A stretch of DNA of 6,772 nucleotides, taken from NCBI GenBank assembly GCA_003164255.1, contig PLST01000091.1:1-6772 (forward strand), given 5' to 3'. Within the stretch, counting starts at the first letter, position 1. Each line of letters begins with the position of its first letter. Positions 1-5,732 of this stretch are shown one piece after another. This DNA comes from Acidobacteriaceae bacterium. Lineage in GTDB: Bacteria > Acidobacteriota > Terriglobia > Terriglobales > Acidobacteriaceae. The notes beneath the pieces were generated by a model. It saw nothing but the letters and a program-made list of their open reading frames with translations, had not been told where the DNA came from and searched no databases. The position numbers were made by a program, and so were the translations under genes.

Positions 1-442
<442 letters not shown>

Positions 443-446
<4 letters not shown>

Positions 447-652
447 CCGTTGAACGTGGACTGCGCCTGATGGCTGGCGTGATGGTGTTGTTATCGCTTG
501 TTCTTGCTCACTACTTTTCGCTCTACTGGCTGTGGCTGACCGTATTCGTCGGACTCAACCTGCTGCAATCAGCCTTCACCAACTGGTGCCCAGCCATGTC
601 CATCCTGCGCGCCCTAGGCCTGAAAGGTGCTGCTTGCATTTCCGGAGAGTGA
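443..652 (+). CDS. DUF2892 (YgaP-type) small inner-membrane protein
   Basis: A 69-aa protein with two hydrophobic helices (about residues 9-23 and 27-45) followed by NWCPAMSILRALGLK. The Cys-Pro just after helix 2 and the short amphipathic end leading to GLK are typical of DUF2892, the membrane portion of E. coli YgaP. In YgaP this part is fused to a rhodanese domain; here it stands alone, and a separate exported rhodanese is encoded at 2584-3081 on the other strand. The start ATG overlaps the permease stop by 4 nt and has an AGGAG at 431-435, 7 nt upstream, so it is co-translated with the efflux pump. Its role is not known in detail; a link to sulfur or thiol metabolism at the inner membrane is inferred from the family and neighbours. 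Confidence 0.82.
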
Positions 653-659
653 GCCAGTC

Positions 660-908
660 ATGCATGCCCGCACCCCAACCGCACGAATTCAAGATGAGAT
701 TTACCGCGAGATGTACCTGTTGGAGGCAGGCCGTTCGGGGTCTGAACTGGGCCTTGCACTTGCCTTGTTGCGCGCATGGGTCGCCATAGATTCCAAATCT
801 GAACGCGCTGGGAATCGGGAGTGGCTCAGTAAGTTATCTCCCATTTGCCTGCAAATGATTGAAGCGGCCTTGAAACAGAATGCCCCAGCGCTTCCCTGTG
901 CGCAGTGA
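660..908 (+). CDS. Hypothetical protein, 82 aa
   Basis: I do not recognise this protein. The ATG at 660 lies 7 nt after the DUF2892 stop and has GGAGAG at 643-648, 11 nt upstream. An in-frame ATG at 627 is possible but would lie inside the DUF2892 gene with no reason to be preferred. The product has no signal peptide. Residues 9-25 and 28-43 look helical (IQDEIYREMYLLEAGRSG, then a Leu/Ala-rich stretch), and a third likely helix runs over about 54-72. The only cysteines are C63 and C80. It reads as a small soluble helical protein, perhaps a pump-operon accessory. Position and spacing support it as the third gene of the operon with the permease and DUF2892; codon use looks like that of the neighbours. 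Function unknown. Confidence 0.6.
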   Translation: MHARTPTARIQDEIYREMYLLEAGRSGSELGLALALLRAWVAIDSKSERAGNREWLSKLSPICLQMIEAALKQNAPALPCAQ

Positions 909-931
909 ATTGGCGGTTTCCAGTGCAAGCG

Positions 932-963
932 ATTCTCACTTCATTCACGCGTGAGAATATACT
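932..963 (+). promoter_or_regulatory. Inverted repeat and possible -10 box upstream of the sigma gene
   Basis: ATTCTCAC (932-939) and GTGAGAAT (951-958) form a perfect 8-bp inverted repeat with an 11-nt spacer. The right arm also takes part in a second, tighter palindrome, TCACGCGTGA (945-954). TATACT (958-963), five of six bases like the sigma-70 -10 consensus, directly abuts the right arm; no good -35 is seen at 17 nt. Transcription from here would begin near 970 and leave a leader of about 20 nt before the ATG at 990. A regulator bound to the repeat would cover the promoter. The dyads are seen; their use as operator is inferred. Confidence 0.4.
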
Positions 964-989
964 GATCTGGCTCCCGATTCACCCAAACG

Positions 990-1913
990 ATGCGGCCAGA
1001 ACTGATCCGAGCCACCGACCTCCTCCACCAGGACACTCCCGAAGCTGTCGAGGAGGCGATCGGTTTACTTCAGAGCACGGTCTATTCGTTCAGCATGAAG
1101 GTCTGCGGCCATCCTGAAGATGCCGAAGACACCATGCAAGAGGTGCTCTCCCGTTCCATCAGGCACCTTGCCAAGATCCGGACCCCGCAGCAGATGGCCG
1201 TCTGGCTTTACACCGTGACCAGAAACCGCTGCTGGCGCATGCGCCGCAAGCCTGCACACGCTCCGGCACACTTTCTTTCGCTCGATGAGCTGATGCCGGA
1301 CGCTGACGAACTGGGCAGGCTGCTTGAGGATGCCGCGGCAGACCCGGAAAGCAACGTCCTCGCCGCCGAGCAGCACCACCTGCTGCATCAGGCAATCCTC
1401 CGCATCCCCGCCACATTGCGCATCGTTCTCGTGCTCCACGATATGGAAGAGCTAACCACCGATCAGGTTGCGCAGGTTCTCTCGCTTCAACAGGGAACGG
1501 TGCGGATTCGCCTCCATCGGGCGCGTCTCAGCGTGCGCAAGGAGATGAGCCAGCTACTCAACGCCATTCCCGAGCTACCCAAACAAGCCAGACGCTCCGC
1601 AAGCAAGCCCGGGCGCGCCCGAGCCAACAGAGCGCGACGCCCGGCTGAATGCCGCGATCTGTTCGCCAATCTCTCCGAGTATCTCGACGGCCGCGTGGAA
1701 CCATTGCCCTGCGAACAGATGCGCGAGCACATCGAAGCATGTCCGTCCTGCGTGGCGTTTCTGCGCGATCTGCGCACTGCCATCGATCGTTGCCGCTCCC
1801 TGGAGATCTCTTGCGATTCGGCCGTCGCACCGCGTCTGCGCGCCATCCTCACCAGGGAATACCTGCGCATGTTGGCGATCCCCGTCGACAAAAATGCTCC
1901 CGCCATGATGTAA
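990..1913 (+). CDS. ECF-type RNA polymerase sigma factor with C-terminal zinc-finger (anti-sigma-like) domain
   Basis: A 307-aa cytoplasmic transcription factor. Residues about 22-88 are sigma region 2 (HPEDAEDTMQEV at 41-52; WLYTVTRNRCWRMRR at 72-86). Residues about 128-187 are region 4 with its helix-turn-helix (TTDQVAQVLSLQQGTVRIRLHRAR at 156-179, given as a span). Regions 1 and 3 are absent, as in ECF factors, which usually end near 190 aa. A basic linker (about 195-220) leads to a zf-HC2/ZAS-like domain: C221, then LSEYLDG (228-234), H247, C251, C254, i.e. the H-x3-C-x2-C signature of zinc anti-sigma factors; C241, C268 and C275 are extra. No separate anti-sigma gene is present. Known relatives in design are the CorE-like factors of myxobacteria, whose cysteine-rich tail responds to metals; the CXC motif of CorE is not seen here. 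The start is fixed: a TGA lies in frame at 963-965 and there is no other start before region 2. No Shine-Dalgarno is visible. The signal sensed is unknown. Confidence 0.88.
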   Translation: MRPELIRATDLLHQDTPEAVEEAIGLLQSTVYSFSMKVCGHPEDAEDTMQEVLSRSIRHLAKIRTPQQMAVWLYTVTRNRCWRMRRKPAHAPAHFLSLDELMPDADELGRLLEDAAADPESNVLAAEQHHLLHQAILRIPATLRIVLVLHDMEELTTDQVAQVLSLQQGTVRIRLHRARLSVRKEMSQLLNAIPELPKQARRSASKPGRARANRARRPAECRDLFANLSEYLDGRVEPLPCEQMREHIEACPSCVAFLRDLRTAIDRCRSLEISCDSAVAPRLRAILTREYLRMLAIPVDKNAPAMM

Positions 1914-1931
1914 CGAATTGCCGCTCTCGTG

Positions 1932-1954
1932 GCTTTCTTCTTATGGAAGAGAGC
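1932..1954 (+). terminator. Stem-loop after the sigma gene, possible terminator without T-run
   Basis: GCTTTCTTC (1932-1940) pairs with GAAGAGAGC (1946-1954) through 9 pairs, one a G-U wobble, around a TTATG loop. It begins 18 nt after the sigma stop and lies between the convergent sigma gene and tlpA-like gene. No T-run follows on either strand, so a classical intrinsic terminator is not shown. It may protect the 3' end or assist Rho-dependent ending. Confidence 0.35.
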
Positions 1955-2018
1955 GCCGCCATGGAAGTGAAGATCACACGTATCGTGGTGGACACCCGGT
2001 CAGGCTGAAGCCGCCAAC

Positions 2019-2573
2019 TCACGGACGAAGAAGGCGCTTGAACTCCTCTTCAATCAAGTTCAAATCAGCTTCACCTCGGAACAGCGCCTGGACTTTGCCT
2101 TGGCGGTCGATCAAAAAAGCTAACGGGAGGCCGAGTACTCCTCCGTATAGTCTTCCGAGTTTGTCATCGCCCATCGCTACGGGGTAGTTTAGCCTCTGCT
2201 TTTCGTACATCTTTCGCGCCAGTTCCGGATCGTCGTCCATCGAAATGCCGATGATTTGCAAACCACGCGAGCCATATTGGGTTTGCCAGGCAACGAAACG
2301 AGGCATTTCAAGCTGGCAGGAATCACACCATGTGGCCCAGAAATCAAGCAATACAACCTTGCCCCGATAAGTGCGGAGATCCAGTTTCCGATGATGCAAA
2401 TCGGTGCGTGCGAACTCCGGCGCTTTTCTGTGAAGTAACGAAGTTGCCGCTACCGGAGCCTGTGCAGTGCTCACTCCCACACAAAGGCACAAAAGCAGCT
2501 TCAGTGTAGATGAGCGGTGGAGTGTGGACGGCGCAATCCCTGCGCCTTTCGGATTGCCTGGCGCGCCTCGCAA
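2019..2573 (-). CDS. Exported TlpA-like thioredoxin-family protein
   Basis: An envelope thiol-disulfide protein of the TlpA/ResA redoxin type, likely active outside the cytoplasm. With the TTG start chosen here (184 aa) residues 24-39 are a hydrophobic export segment ending AQA. The thioredoxin fold follows: KVVLLDFWATWCDSC with catalytic C83 and C86, LQIIGISMDDDP (105-116), and GLPLAFLID with the cis-proline at P150. Family members reduce or oxidise partner cysteines, for example in cytochrome c maturation; the partner here is unknown. The start is uncertain. An in-frame ATG at 2633 would lie 50 nt inside the rhodanese gene and give a long hydrophilic lead. The TTG at 2573 has GAGGG (2578-2582) at a 4-nt spacing, the same spacing as the upstream gene's RBS, and sits 10 nt after that gene's stop. 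A CTG at 2504 would give a minimal signal peptide (MKLLLCLC) but has no RBS. It is the second gene of a two-gene operon with the rhodanese. Confidence 0.87.
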   Translation of the reverse strand: MRGAPGNPKGAGIAPSTLHRSSTLKLLLCLCVGVSTAQAPVAATSLLHRKAPEFARTDLHHRKLDLRTYRGKVVLLDFWATWCDSCQLEMPRFVAWQTQYGSRGLQIIGISMDDDPELARKMYEKQRLNYPVAMGDDKLGRLYGGVLGLPLAFLIDRQGKVQALFRGEADLNLIEEEFKRLLRP

Positions 2574-2577
2574 CCAT

Positions 2578-2582
2578 CCCTC
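2578..2582 (-). promoter_or_regulatory. Ribosome binding site supporting the TTG start of the tlpA-like gene
   Basis: On the minus strand GAGGG lies directly after the rhodanese TAA (2584-2586), then ATGG, then TTG (2573-2571). The ATG at 2577 abuts the GAGGG with no spacing and is in a different frame from the thioredoxin domain, so the TTG is the better-placed start. Confidence 0.4.
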
Positions 2583-2583
2583 G

Positions 2584-3081
2584 TTAGTAGCCCTGTTCAA
2601 CCGGGTATCCTTTGTCGGCCCAATCGGCGCCAAAATTGTCGGCTAGATAGAGGGCCTTCACATTGGTAAAACCCATGTCGCGTAATTTCGCATACGCTGG
2701 CCCAAGGTTCGGACAGCGATTCCAGGGGCAGCAGCCGCAATAAAGCACAATGAGCTTTTTCCGTGAAAGTGCATTCACGCGACTCTCAAGTTTCTCGATT
2801 CCTGCTGGCTGTGATCCCGGCCCCGCGTATTCCGAACCGGGGATATGCGCCTGGGCGAAGAGCATATGCGAGCCAACTTGCAAGATCAGAGGCTTGTCTT
2901 TATTTGTCGTTTGCAGCAGTTGGACCAACGCCTCCGGCTTCAGCAACTGAGCCTCTGGAATGGAAGACGCGCTTCCCGTGGGAACCGGGGTGAACTGCGC
3001 TCGGATCTGCGGCAAGAGAGAGAGAAAAGCAAACCCGAGAAGAGCGGCAGTCCCTGACCGCCCAACCAAGCCAATCTTCAT
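2584..3081 (-). CDS. Exported rhodanese-like protein
   Basis: A 165-aa single-domain rhodanese-like protein. A Sec-type signal peptide covers about residues 1-28 (MKIGLVGR, a hydrophobic core, then QIRAQ). The rhodanese domain runs from about 45 to 160: ILQVG (66-70), AHIPGSEY (78-85), and the active loop YCGCCPWNRCPN (114-125), where C115 aligns with the persulfide-forming cysteine at the end of the central strand LIVLY. C117, C118 and C123 make the loop unusually rich in cysteine. Rhodaneses move sulfane sulfur between thiols; the exported form suggests work on periplasmic thiols or sulfur compounds. The start ATG has a strong GGAGGAG (3086-3092) 4 nt upstream. It leads an operon with the TlpA-like thioredoxin, a plausible reductant for the cysteine loop (inferred). 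Confidence 0.88.
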   Translation of the reverse strand: MKIGLVGRSGTAALLGFAFLSLLPQIRAQFTPVPTGSASSIPEAQLLKPEALVQLLQTTNKDKPLILQVGSHMLFAQAHIPGSEYAGPGSQPAGIEKLESRVNALSRKKLIVLYCGCCPWNRCPNLGPAYAKLRDMGFTNVKALYLADNFGADWADKGYPVEQGY

Positions 3082-3346
3082 GTTGCTCCTCCGAAGCGAG
3101 TTTAACCGATAAGGCCAGGCGCTCTTACTTTTCGATAACGGTGCAGTTTGAATTCAGGTGAGCAAGATTGACCATTCTTCATCAAATGCTCTTGCGTAAG
3201 ATGGTTCTCCTCTGAGCATCCGTCAGATCTGCGCTTGGGGTAATCGGCGATGATTTCCAGGCCGGCAACGGGTCAAACGGTCCCTTCTCCGTGAAACGAA
3301 AGAAGAACCCAGTAGTACAGATCCTATTTCCTGCGATTTGTCTTCA

Positions 3347-3383
3347 TTGTATACGATGCACTTTTTGTTGCCTGGGTATACAA
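3347..3383 (+). promoter_or_regulatory. Inverted repeat TTGTATAC-N21-GTATACAA, candidate operator
   Basis: TTGTATAC (3347-3354) and GTATACAA (3376-3383) are perfect reverse complements, 29 bp centre to centre, close to three helix turns. Each arm contains the self-complementary GTATAC. This fits a pair of half-sites or two sites for a dimeric repressor in the divergent intergenic region. The regulator is not encoded in the window and its family cannot be named. Confidence 0.4.
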
Positions 3384-3563
3384 CTTAATTACGCTGTCTG
3401 CATCGATAGACTGTAAGGGCATACCGCAGCGAGGCATTATGCACGCAAGCATAGCATTGAGGGCACTCCAAATTTGCGTAATGGGAATGTGATGCGATTT
3501 GCCTGCGACACAGCACCGAGAGATCGCATGAATGTCGGCGCCGATACAGTCGCCTCAGCTGGT

Positions 3564-3569
3564 GGAGGG
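3564..3569 (+). promoter_or_regulatory. Ribosome binding site of the 59-aa membrane protein
   Basis: GGAGGG lies 8 nt before the ATG at 3578. It is among the best Shine-Dalgarno matches in the window and is the main reason to call the short frame at 3578 in preference to the longer overlapping frames. Confidence 0.65.
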
Positions 3570-3577
3570 TTGCTCAG

Positions 3578-3757
3578 ATGGCAACCAATCGGAATACGAC
3601 AGCCTCTCAAAGACAAAAGTCAAACTGGCTTCGAGTGGTGCAGGTGCTGCTGGTCGCCACTTTTGTGGTGGCCGTTTATCTGCTCGGTCTAAGCATGGTG
3701 CATCACCGTTTCTTTCGAGGCAGCCGTGTTGACCAAAACGGCCATGTCAGGCAATAG
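3578..3757 (+). CDS. Small single-pass membrane protein, 59 aa, unknown function
   Basis: I do not recognise a family. The frame gives 59 aa: a polar N-terminus (MATNRNTTASQRQKSNW), one hydrophobic helix at about residues 18-40 (WLRVVQVLLVATFVVAVYLL as core), then a basic tail with VHHRFFRGSR (41-50) and a polar end. The positive charges of RQK before and HHR/R after the helix leave the orientation open. Support comes from the GGAGGG at 3564-3569 with 8-nt spacing, the well-formed helix, and the poor look of both other frames over the same bases. It precedes a second small membrane protein and the RND adaptor on the same strand, with a 161-nt gap after it, so it may have its own promoter. No cysteine is present. 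Confidence 0.6.
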   Translation: MATNRNTTASQRQKSNWLRVVQVLLVATFVVAVYLLGLSMVHHRFFRGSRVDQNGHVRQ

Positions 3758-3833
3758 CGGCTGCTGATGAGCGTACTTGCCGCGACTGGCTGGTCTTAGA
3801 AAATAGTTGAGCAACCTATTTGCGCATTTGTGC

Positions 3834-3850
3834 CGTCAAAGAGTTTGACG
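3834..3850 (+). repeat. Perfect short hairpin/dyad CGTCAAA-GAG-TTTGACG
   Basis: Two 7-nt arms, CGTCAAA (3834-3840) and TTTGACG (3844-3850), flank a 3-nt centre, in the gap between the 59-aa and 132-aa genes. No T-run follows on either strand, so it is more likely a protein-binding dyad or mRNA hairpin than an intrinsic terminator. Confidence 0.35.
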
Positions 3851-3857
3851 ATCCTTC

Positions 3858-3898
3858 ATGGGCCGGCACGGTCATGGGTTGCGTCAGCCGCATGGGTT
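3858..3898 (+). repeat. Direct repeats CATGGG(TT), three copies
   Basis: CATGGG occurs at 3858, 3873 and 3891. The last two copies extend to CATGGGTT (3873-3880 and 3891-3898), 18 bp apart. They end 20 nt before the GTG at 3919, where promoter or leader elements are expected. They may be half-sites for an activator or repressor; chance is not excluded for repeats this short. Confidence 0.3.
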
Positions 3899-3918
3899 AG
3901 ACTTAGATCTGTATCCGG

Positions 3919-4317
3919 GTGAAAGTGCAACGTTGGAGTGCAACTCGGTCATTCAATCTCTTGGGGATCCTCGCGTCCCTGGGGCTGGCTGTGTGCGTGT
4001 TCGCGTGGGGTCTGCAATATAAGCTTTCCCTTTATGCTTCACCTCAGGCAGCTTCTCAAAAGATTTCACAGGCCAAGCTCCTATCCAGAAACGAGCGATC
4101 TGGAACAGTGGAAAGCCCCCTAATAGTTAAAACGAAAACCTCCAACAGGGTTAGCTACACCGTTCCTAGCGCCGTCTTCTTTGCTGTGTTGCTGGCCTTC
4201 AGCATCTTGAACCCACAAGTGTCAGGCCAGAGGGAAGAGCGCGCGAGCCGTTCGTGGCATCTTCGTCGCGCCGCATCGAATACCTTCTTCGTTCGCCCCC
4301 CACCCATCCTCGCCTAG
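3919..4317 (+). CDS. Hypothetical membrane protein, 132 aa, with RPPP tail
   Basis: I do not recognise a family. The start chosen is GTG at 3919; a GTG at 3925 is equally possible and neither has a good Shine-Dalgarno. Residues about 12-32 form a hydrophobic helix (LLGILASLGLAVCVFAW as core), which may act as anchor or uncleaved signal. A polar, Ser/Lys-rich part follows (about 40-78), then a second hydrophobic segment at 82-97 (VPSAVFFAVLLAF), and a basic end with arginines at 105, 108, 111, 116 and 117, closing in FFVRPPPILA. The gene lies 140 nt before the adaptor start on the same strand and may belong to that efflux operon. The coding look is weaker than in the pump genes, so a diverged or decaying gene is possible. 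Confidence 0.5.
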   Translation: MKVQRWSATRSFNLLGILASLGLAVCVFAWGLQYKLSLYASPQAASQKISQAKLLSRNERSGTVESPLIVKTKTSNRVSYTVPSAVFFAVLLAFSILNPQVSGQREERASRSWHLRRAASNTFFVRPPPILA

Positions 4318-4457
4318 TTGATCCTCCGCAGTTAATCCTGGTACATCCGGCACTGGCCAATTGGCGAGCTGTCGTGTGGAATCTTCTCCACCGGCGAATA
4401 TGCGATAACCCATTGACCCACAGTCACAAGATGTCATTTACGAGGTGCAATCGAATC

Positions 4458-5732
4458 ATGCGAAAGCAGACCTCCTTGATTCTCGCCATAGGATTGGCGT
4501 TTCCGGTGGTGGCCAGTCTAGTTGCCTGTCACACGCCGGATAGCAAATCAGCCGCAGCTGTTCCATCCGCAAAGGTCGCCACAGCGCAGCGGGGCGACAT
4601 TTCGCATGTGCTGACGCTGGCCGGTCAGTTTCAGCCCTACCAAGTTGTGGATGTGCACCCAAAGGTTAGCGGCTACATGTCGCGCATCAATGTGGATATC
4701 GGCGACGTCGTTCATCAGGGCCAGACGCTGGCGGTCCTGGAAGTGCCGGAGTTGAAAGCGGAGTTGCAGCAAACAGTGTTTCAACTCCAGCAGAGCAAAG
4801 AAGAGATCGCGCAGGCGCAGCACGAGATCGATCGCGCCGAGGCGGTACACGCGGCTCTGCAAGCTGCGTCAAAACGGCTGAAGCACGCGGCCGAGGGAAG
4901 GCCGGGGTTGATTGCGCAACAGGAACTGGACGATGCACAGGCCAAGGATTTGTCGTCGGAGGCACAGGTAAACGCAGCTAAAGCTGCGATGGCGGCGGCG
5001 CAGGAACACGCGGGCGCAGCGCAATCGGACTATCAGCGCATCGCGGCGCTGGAAAACTACACCAACGTGACGGCGCCTCTGGACGGTGTTGTGATTTGGC
5101 GCTACGCGGACACTGGCGCGCTGATCCAGGGCGGCACCAATTCCAACGACCAGGCGCTTCCCATCGTGCGGTTGTCACAGAGCAATCTTCTCCGGCTGCG
5201 CATCCCGGTACCGGAGGACGATGTGAAATACGTCCATGCCGGCGGCCAGTTACAGGTGCGCGTGGATGCGATCGGCCGTTCTTTTACGGGAAAGATCGTG
5301 CGCTTTACGCGCGAAGTGAACTTCGAAACCCGGGCCATGGAGACCGAAGTGGATGTAGAGAACAAGGATCTGTCCATCGCGCCTGGGATGTACGCCAACA
5401 CGCTTTTGCAACTGGGGCACGTGACAAACGTGGTGACGATTCCGGTGGAGGCGCTGGTGCTGAATGGGGAACAGGAAACGGTCTACGTTCTAGATGACAG
5501 CAATCGTATTCACATTCGCAACGTCGCCGTGGGTCTGCAGGGTTCGAAGCTCGCCGAGATCACCAGCGGACTCAACCCCGGCGACCGGGTGGTAGTAGGG
5601 GGGCAGGATAAGTACCAGGAGAGCGAAGAAGTGAGTCCGCTGCTCACCGCTTCGCCCGCCTCGGAGACCGTACAGGAGACGGGCGGCATGATCGACATGA
5701 AGGCCGAAACGAGCGATGGAGGCGCGCACTGA
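4458..5732 (+). CDS. RND efflux periplasmic adaptor lipoprotein (membrane fusion protein)
   Basis: The periplasmic adaptor that joins an RND permease to an outer-membrane channel. From the ATG at 4458 it is 424 aa, a normal size. A lipoprotein signal ends in SLVAC, so C24 would be lipidated. The first lipoyl half-motif spans about 66-96 (VHPKVSGYMSRI, then GDVVHQGQTLAVLE). A long alpha-hairpin with coiled-coil character, rich in Gln/Glu/Ala, covers about 100-198. The second lipoyl half spans 204-224 (VTAPLDGVVIWRYADTGALI). The beta-barrel is at about 245-320 and the membrane-proximal domain at 325-390 (IPVEALVL, GLNPGDRVVVGG). The frame is open back to 4254, but the extra 68 residues overlap the 132-aa gene and would bury the lipoprotein signal; an ATG at 4431 has no RBS. 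A GAGG at 4442-4445 lies 12 nt before the chosen ATG. The stop overlaps the permease start by 1 nt. Confidence 0.93.
   Translation: MRKQTSLILAIGLAFPVVASLVACHTPDSKSAAAVPSAKVATAQRGDISHVLTLAGQFQPYQVVDVHPKVSGYMSRINVDIGDVVHQGQTLAVLEVPELKAELQQTVFQLQQSKEEIAQAQHEIDRAEAVHAALQAASKRLKHAAEGRPGLIAQQELDDAQAKDLSSEAQVNAAKAAMAAAQEHAGAAQSDYQRIAALENYTNVTAPLDGVVIWRYADTGALIQGGTNSNDQALPIVRLSQSNLLRLRIPVPEDDVKYVHAGGQLQVRVDAIGRSFTGKIVRFTREVNFETRAMETEVDVENKDLSIAPGMYANTLLQLGHVTNVVTIPVEALVLNGEQETVYVLDDSNRIHIRNVAVGLQGSKLAEITSGLNPGDRVVVGGQDKYQESEEVSPLLTASPASETVQETGGMIDMKAETSDGGAH

Larger units (their letters stand above)
3082..3577 (+). other. Gene-free intergenic region between divergent units
   Basis: This stretch of about 500 nt separates the minus-strand rhodanese operon from the plus-strand small-protein/RND genes, and its centre (about 3320-3400) is visibly AT-richer than the genes. 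I see no convincing coding frame: the open frames starting at 3474 and 3532 have compositions unlike protein and run through the 59-aa gene in other frames. It must hold the rhodanese promoter, but I could not place good -35/-10 boxes. Dyads seen: TTGTATAC/GTATACAA (3347-3383), ATGCGAT (3492-3498) with ATCGCAT (3523-3529), and the palindrome TCGGCGCCGA (3535-3544). The last two could fold in the leader of the 59-aa gene. Confidence 0.6.

Noticed and set aside
1065..1906. Long minus-strand frames opposite the sigma gene
   Set aside because: They are antisense shadows of a high-GC coding region, rich in Arg/Ala/Cys and without RBS; the plus-strand sigma domains are unambiguous.
1943..2008. 21-codon frame after the sigma gene as a real gene
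   Set aside because: No ribosome binding site, and its start lies inside a hairpin; too short to support.
2344..2577. Minus-strand frame starting with ATG at 2577 as an independent gene
   Set aside because: It overlaps the thioredoxin gene in another frame, the GAGGG touches the ATG with no spacing, and the translation looks non-protein. It is kept only as a hint of a frameshift.
2770..2780. Second occurrence of CATTCACGCG, as in the sigma upstream region (942-951)
   Set aside because: It lies within the rhodanese coding sequence without a matching inverted arm; most likely coincidence.
3160..3205. Imperfect dyads GCAAGA/TCTTGC and ACCATTCTT/AAGATGGT
   Set aside because: Arms are short or need a bulge, and they interleave so cannot both form; within chance expectation.
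3474..3732. Overlapping plus-strand open frames starting at 3474 and 3532
   Set aside because: No RBS, Cys/Trp/Ser-rich low-quality translation, and they overlap the better supported 59-aa gene in other frames.
4254..4457. N-terminal extension of the RND adaptor by 68 codons
   Set aside because: The extension overlaps the 132-aa gene, is not family-like, and would place the lipoprotein signal internally.
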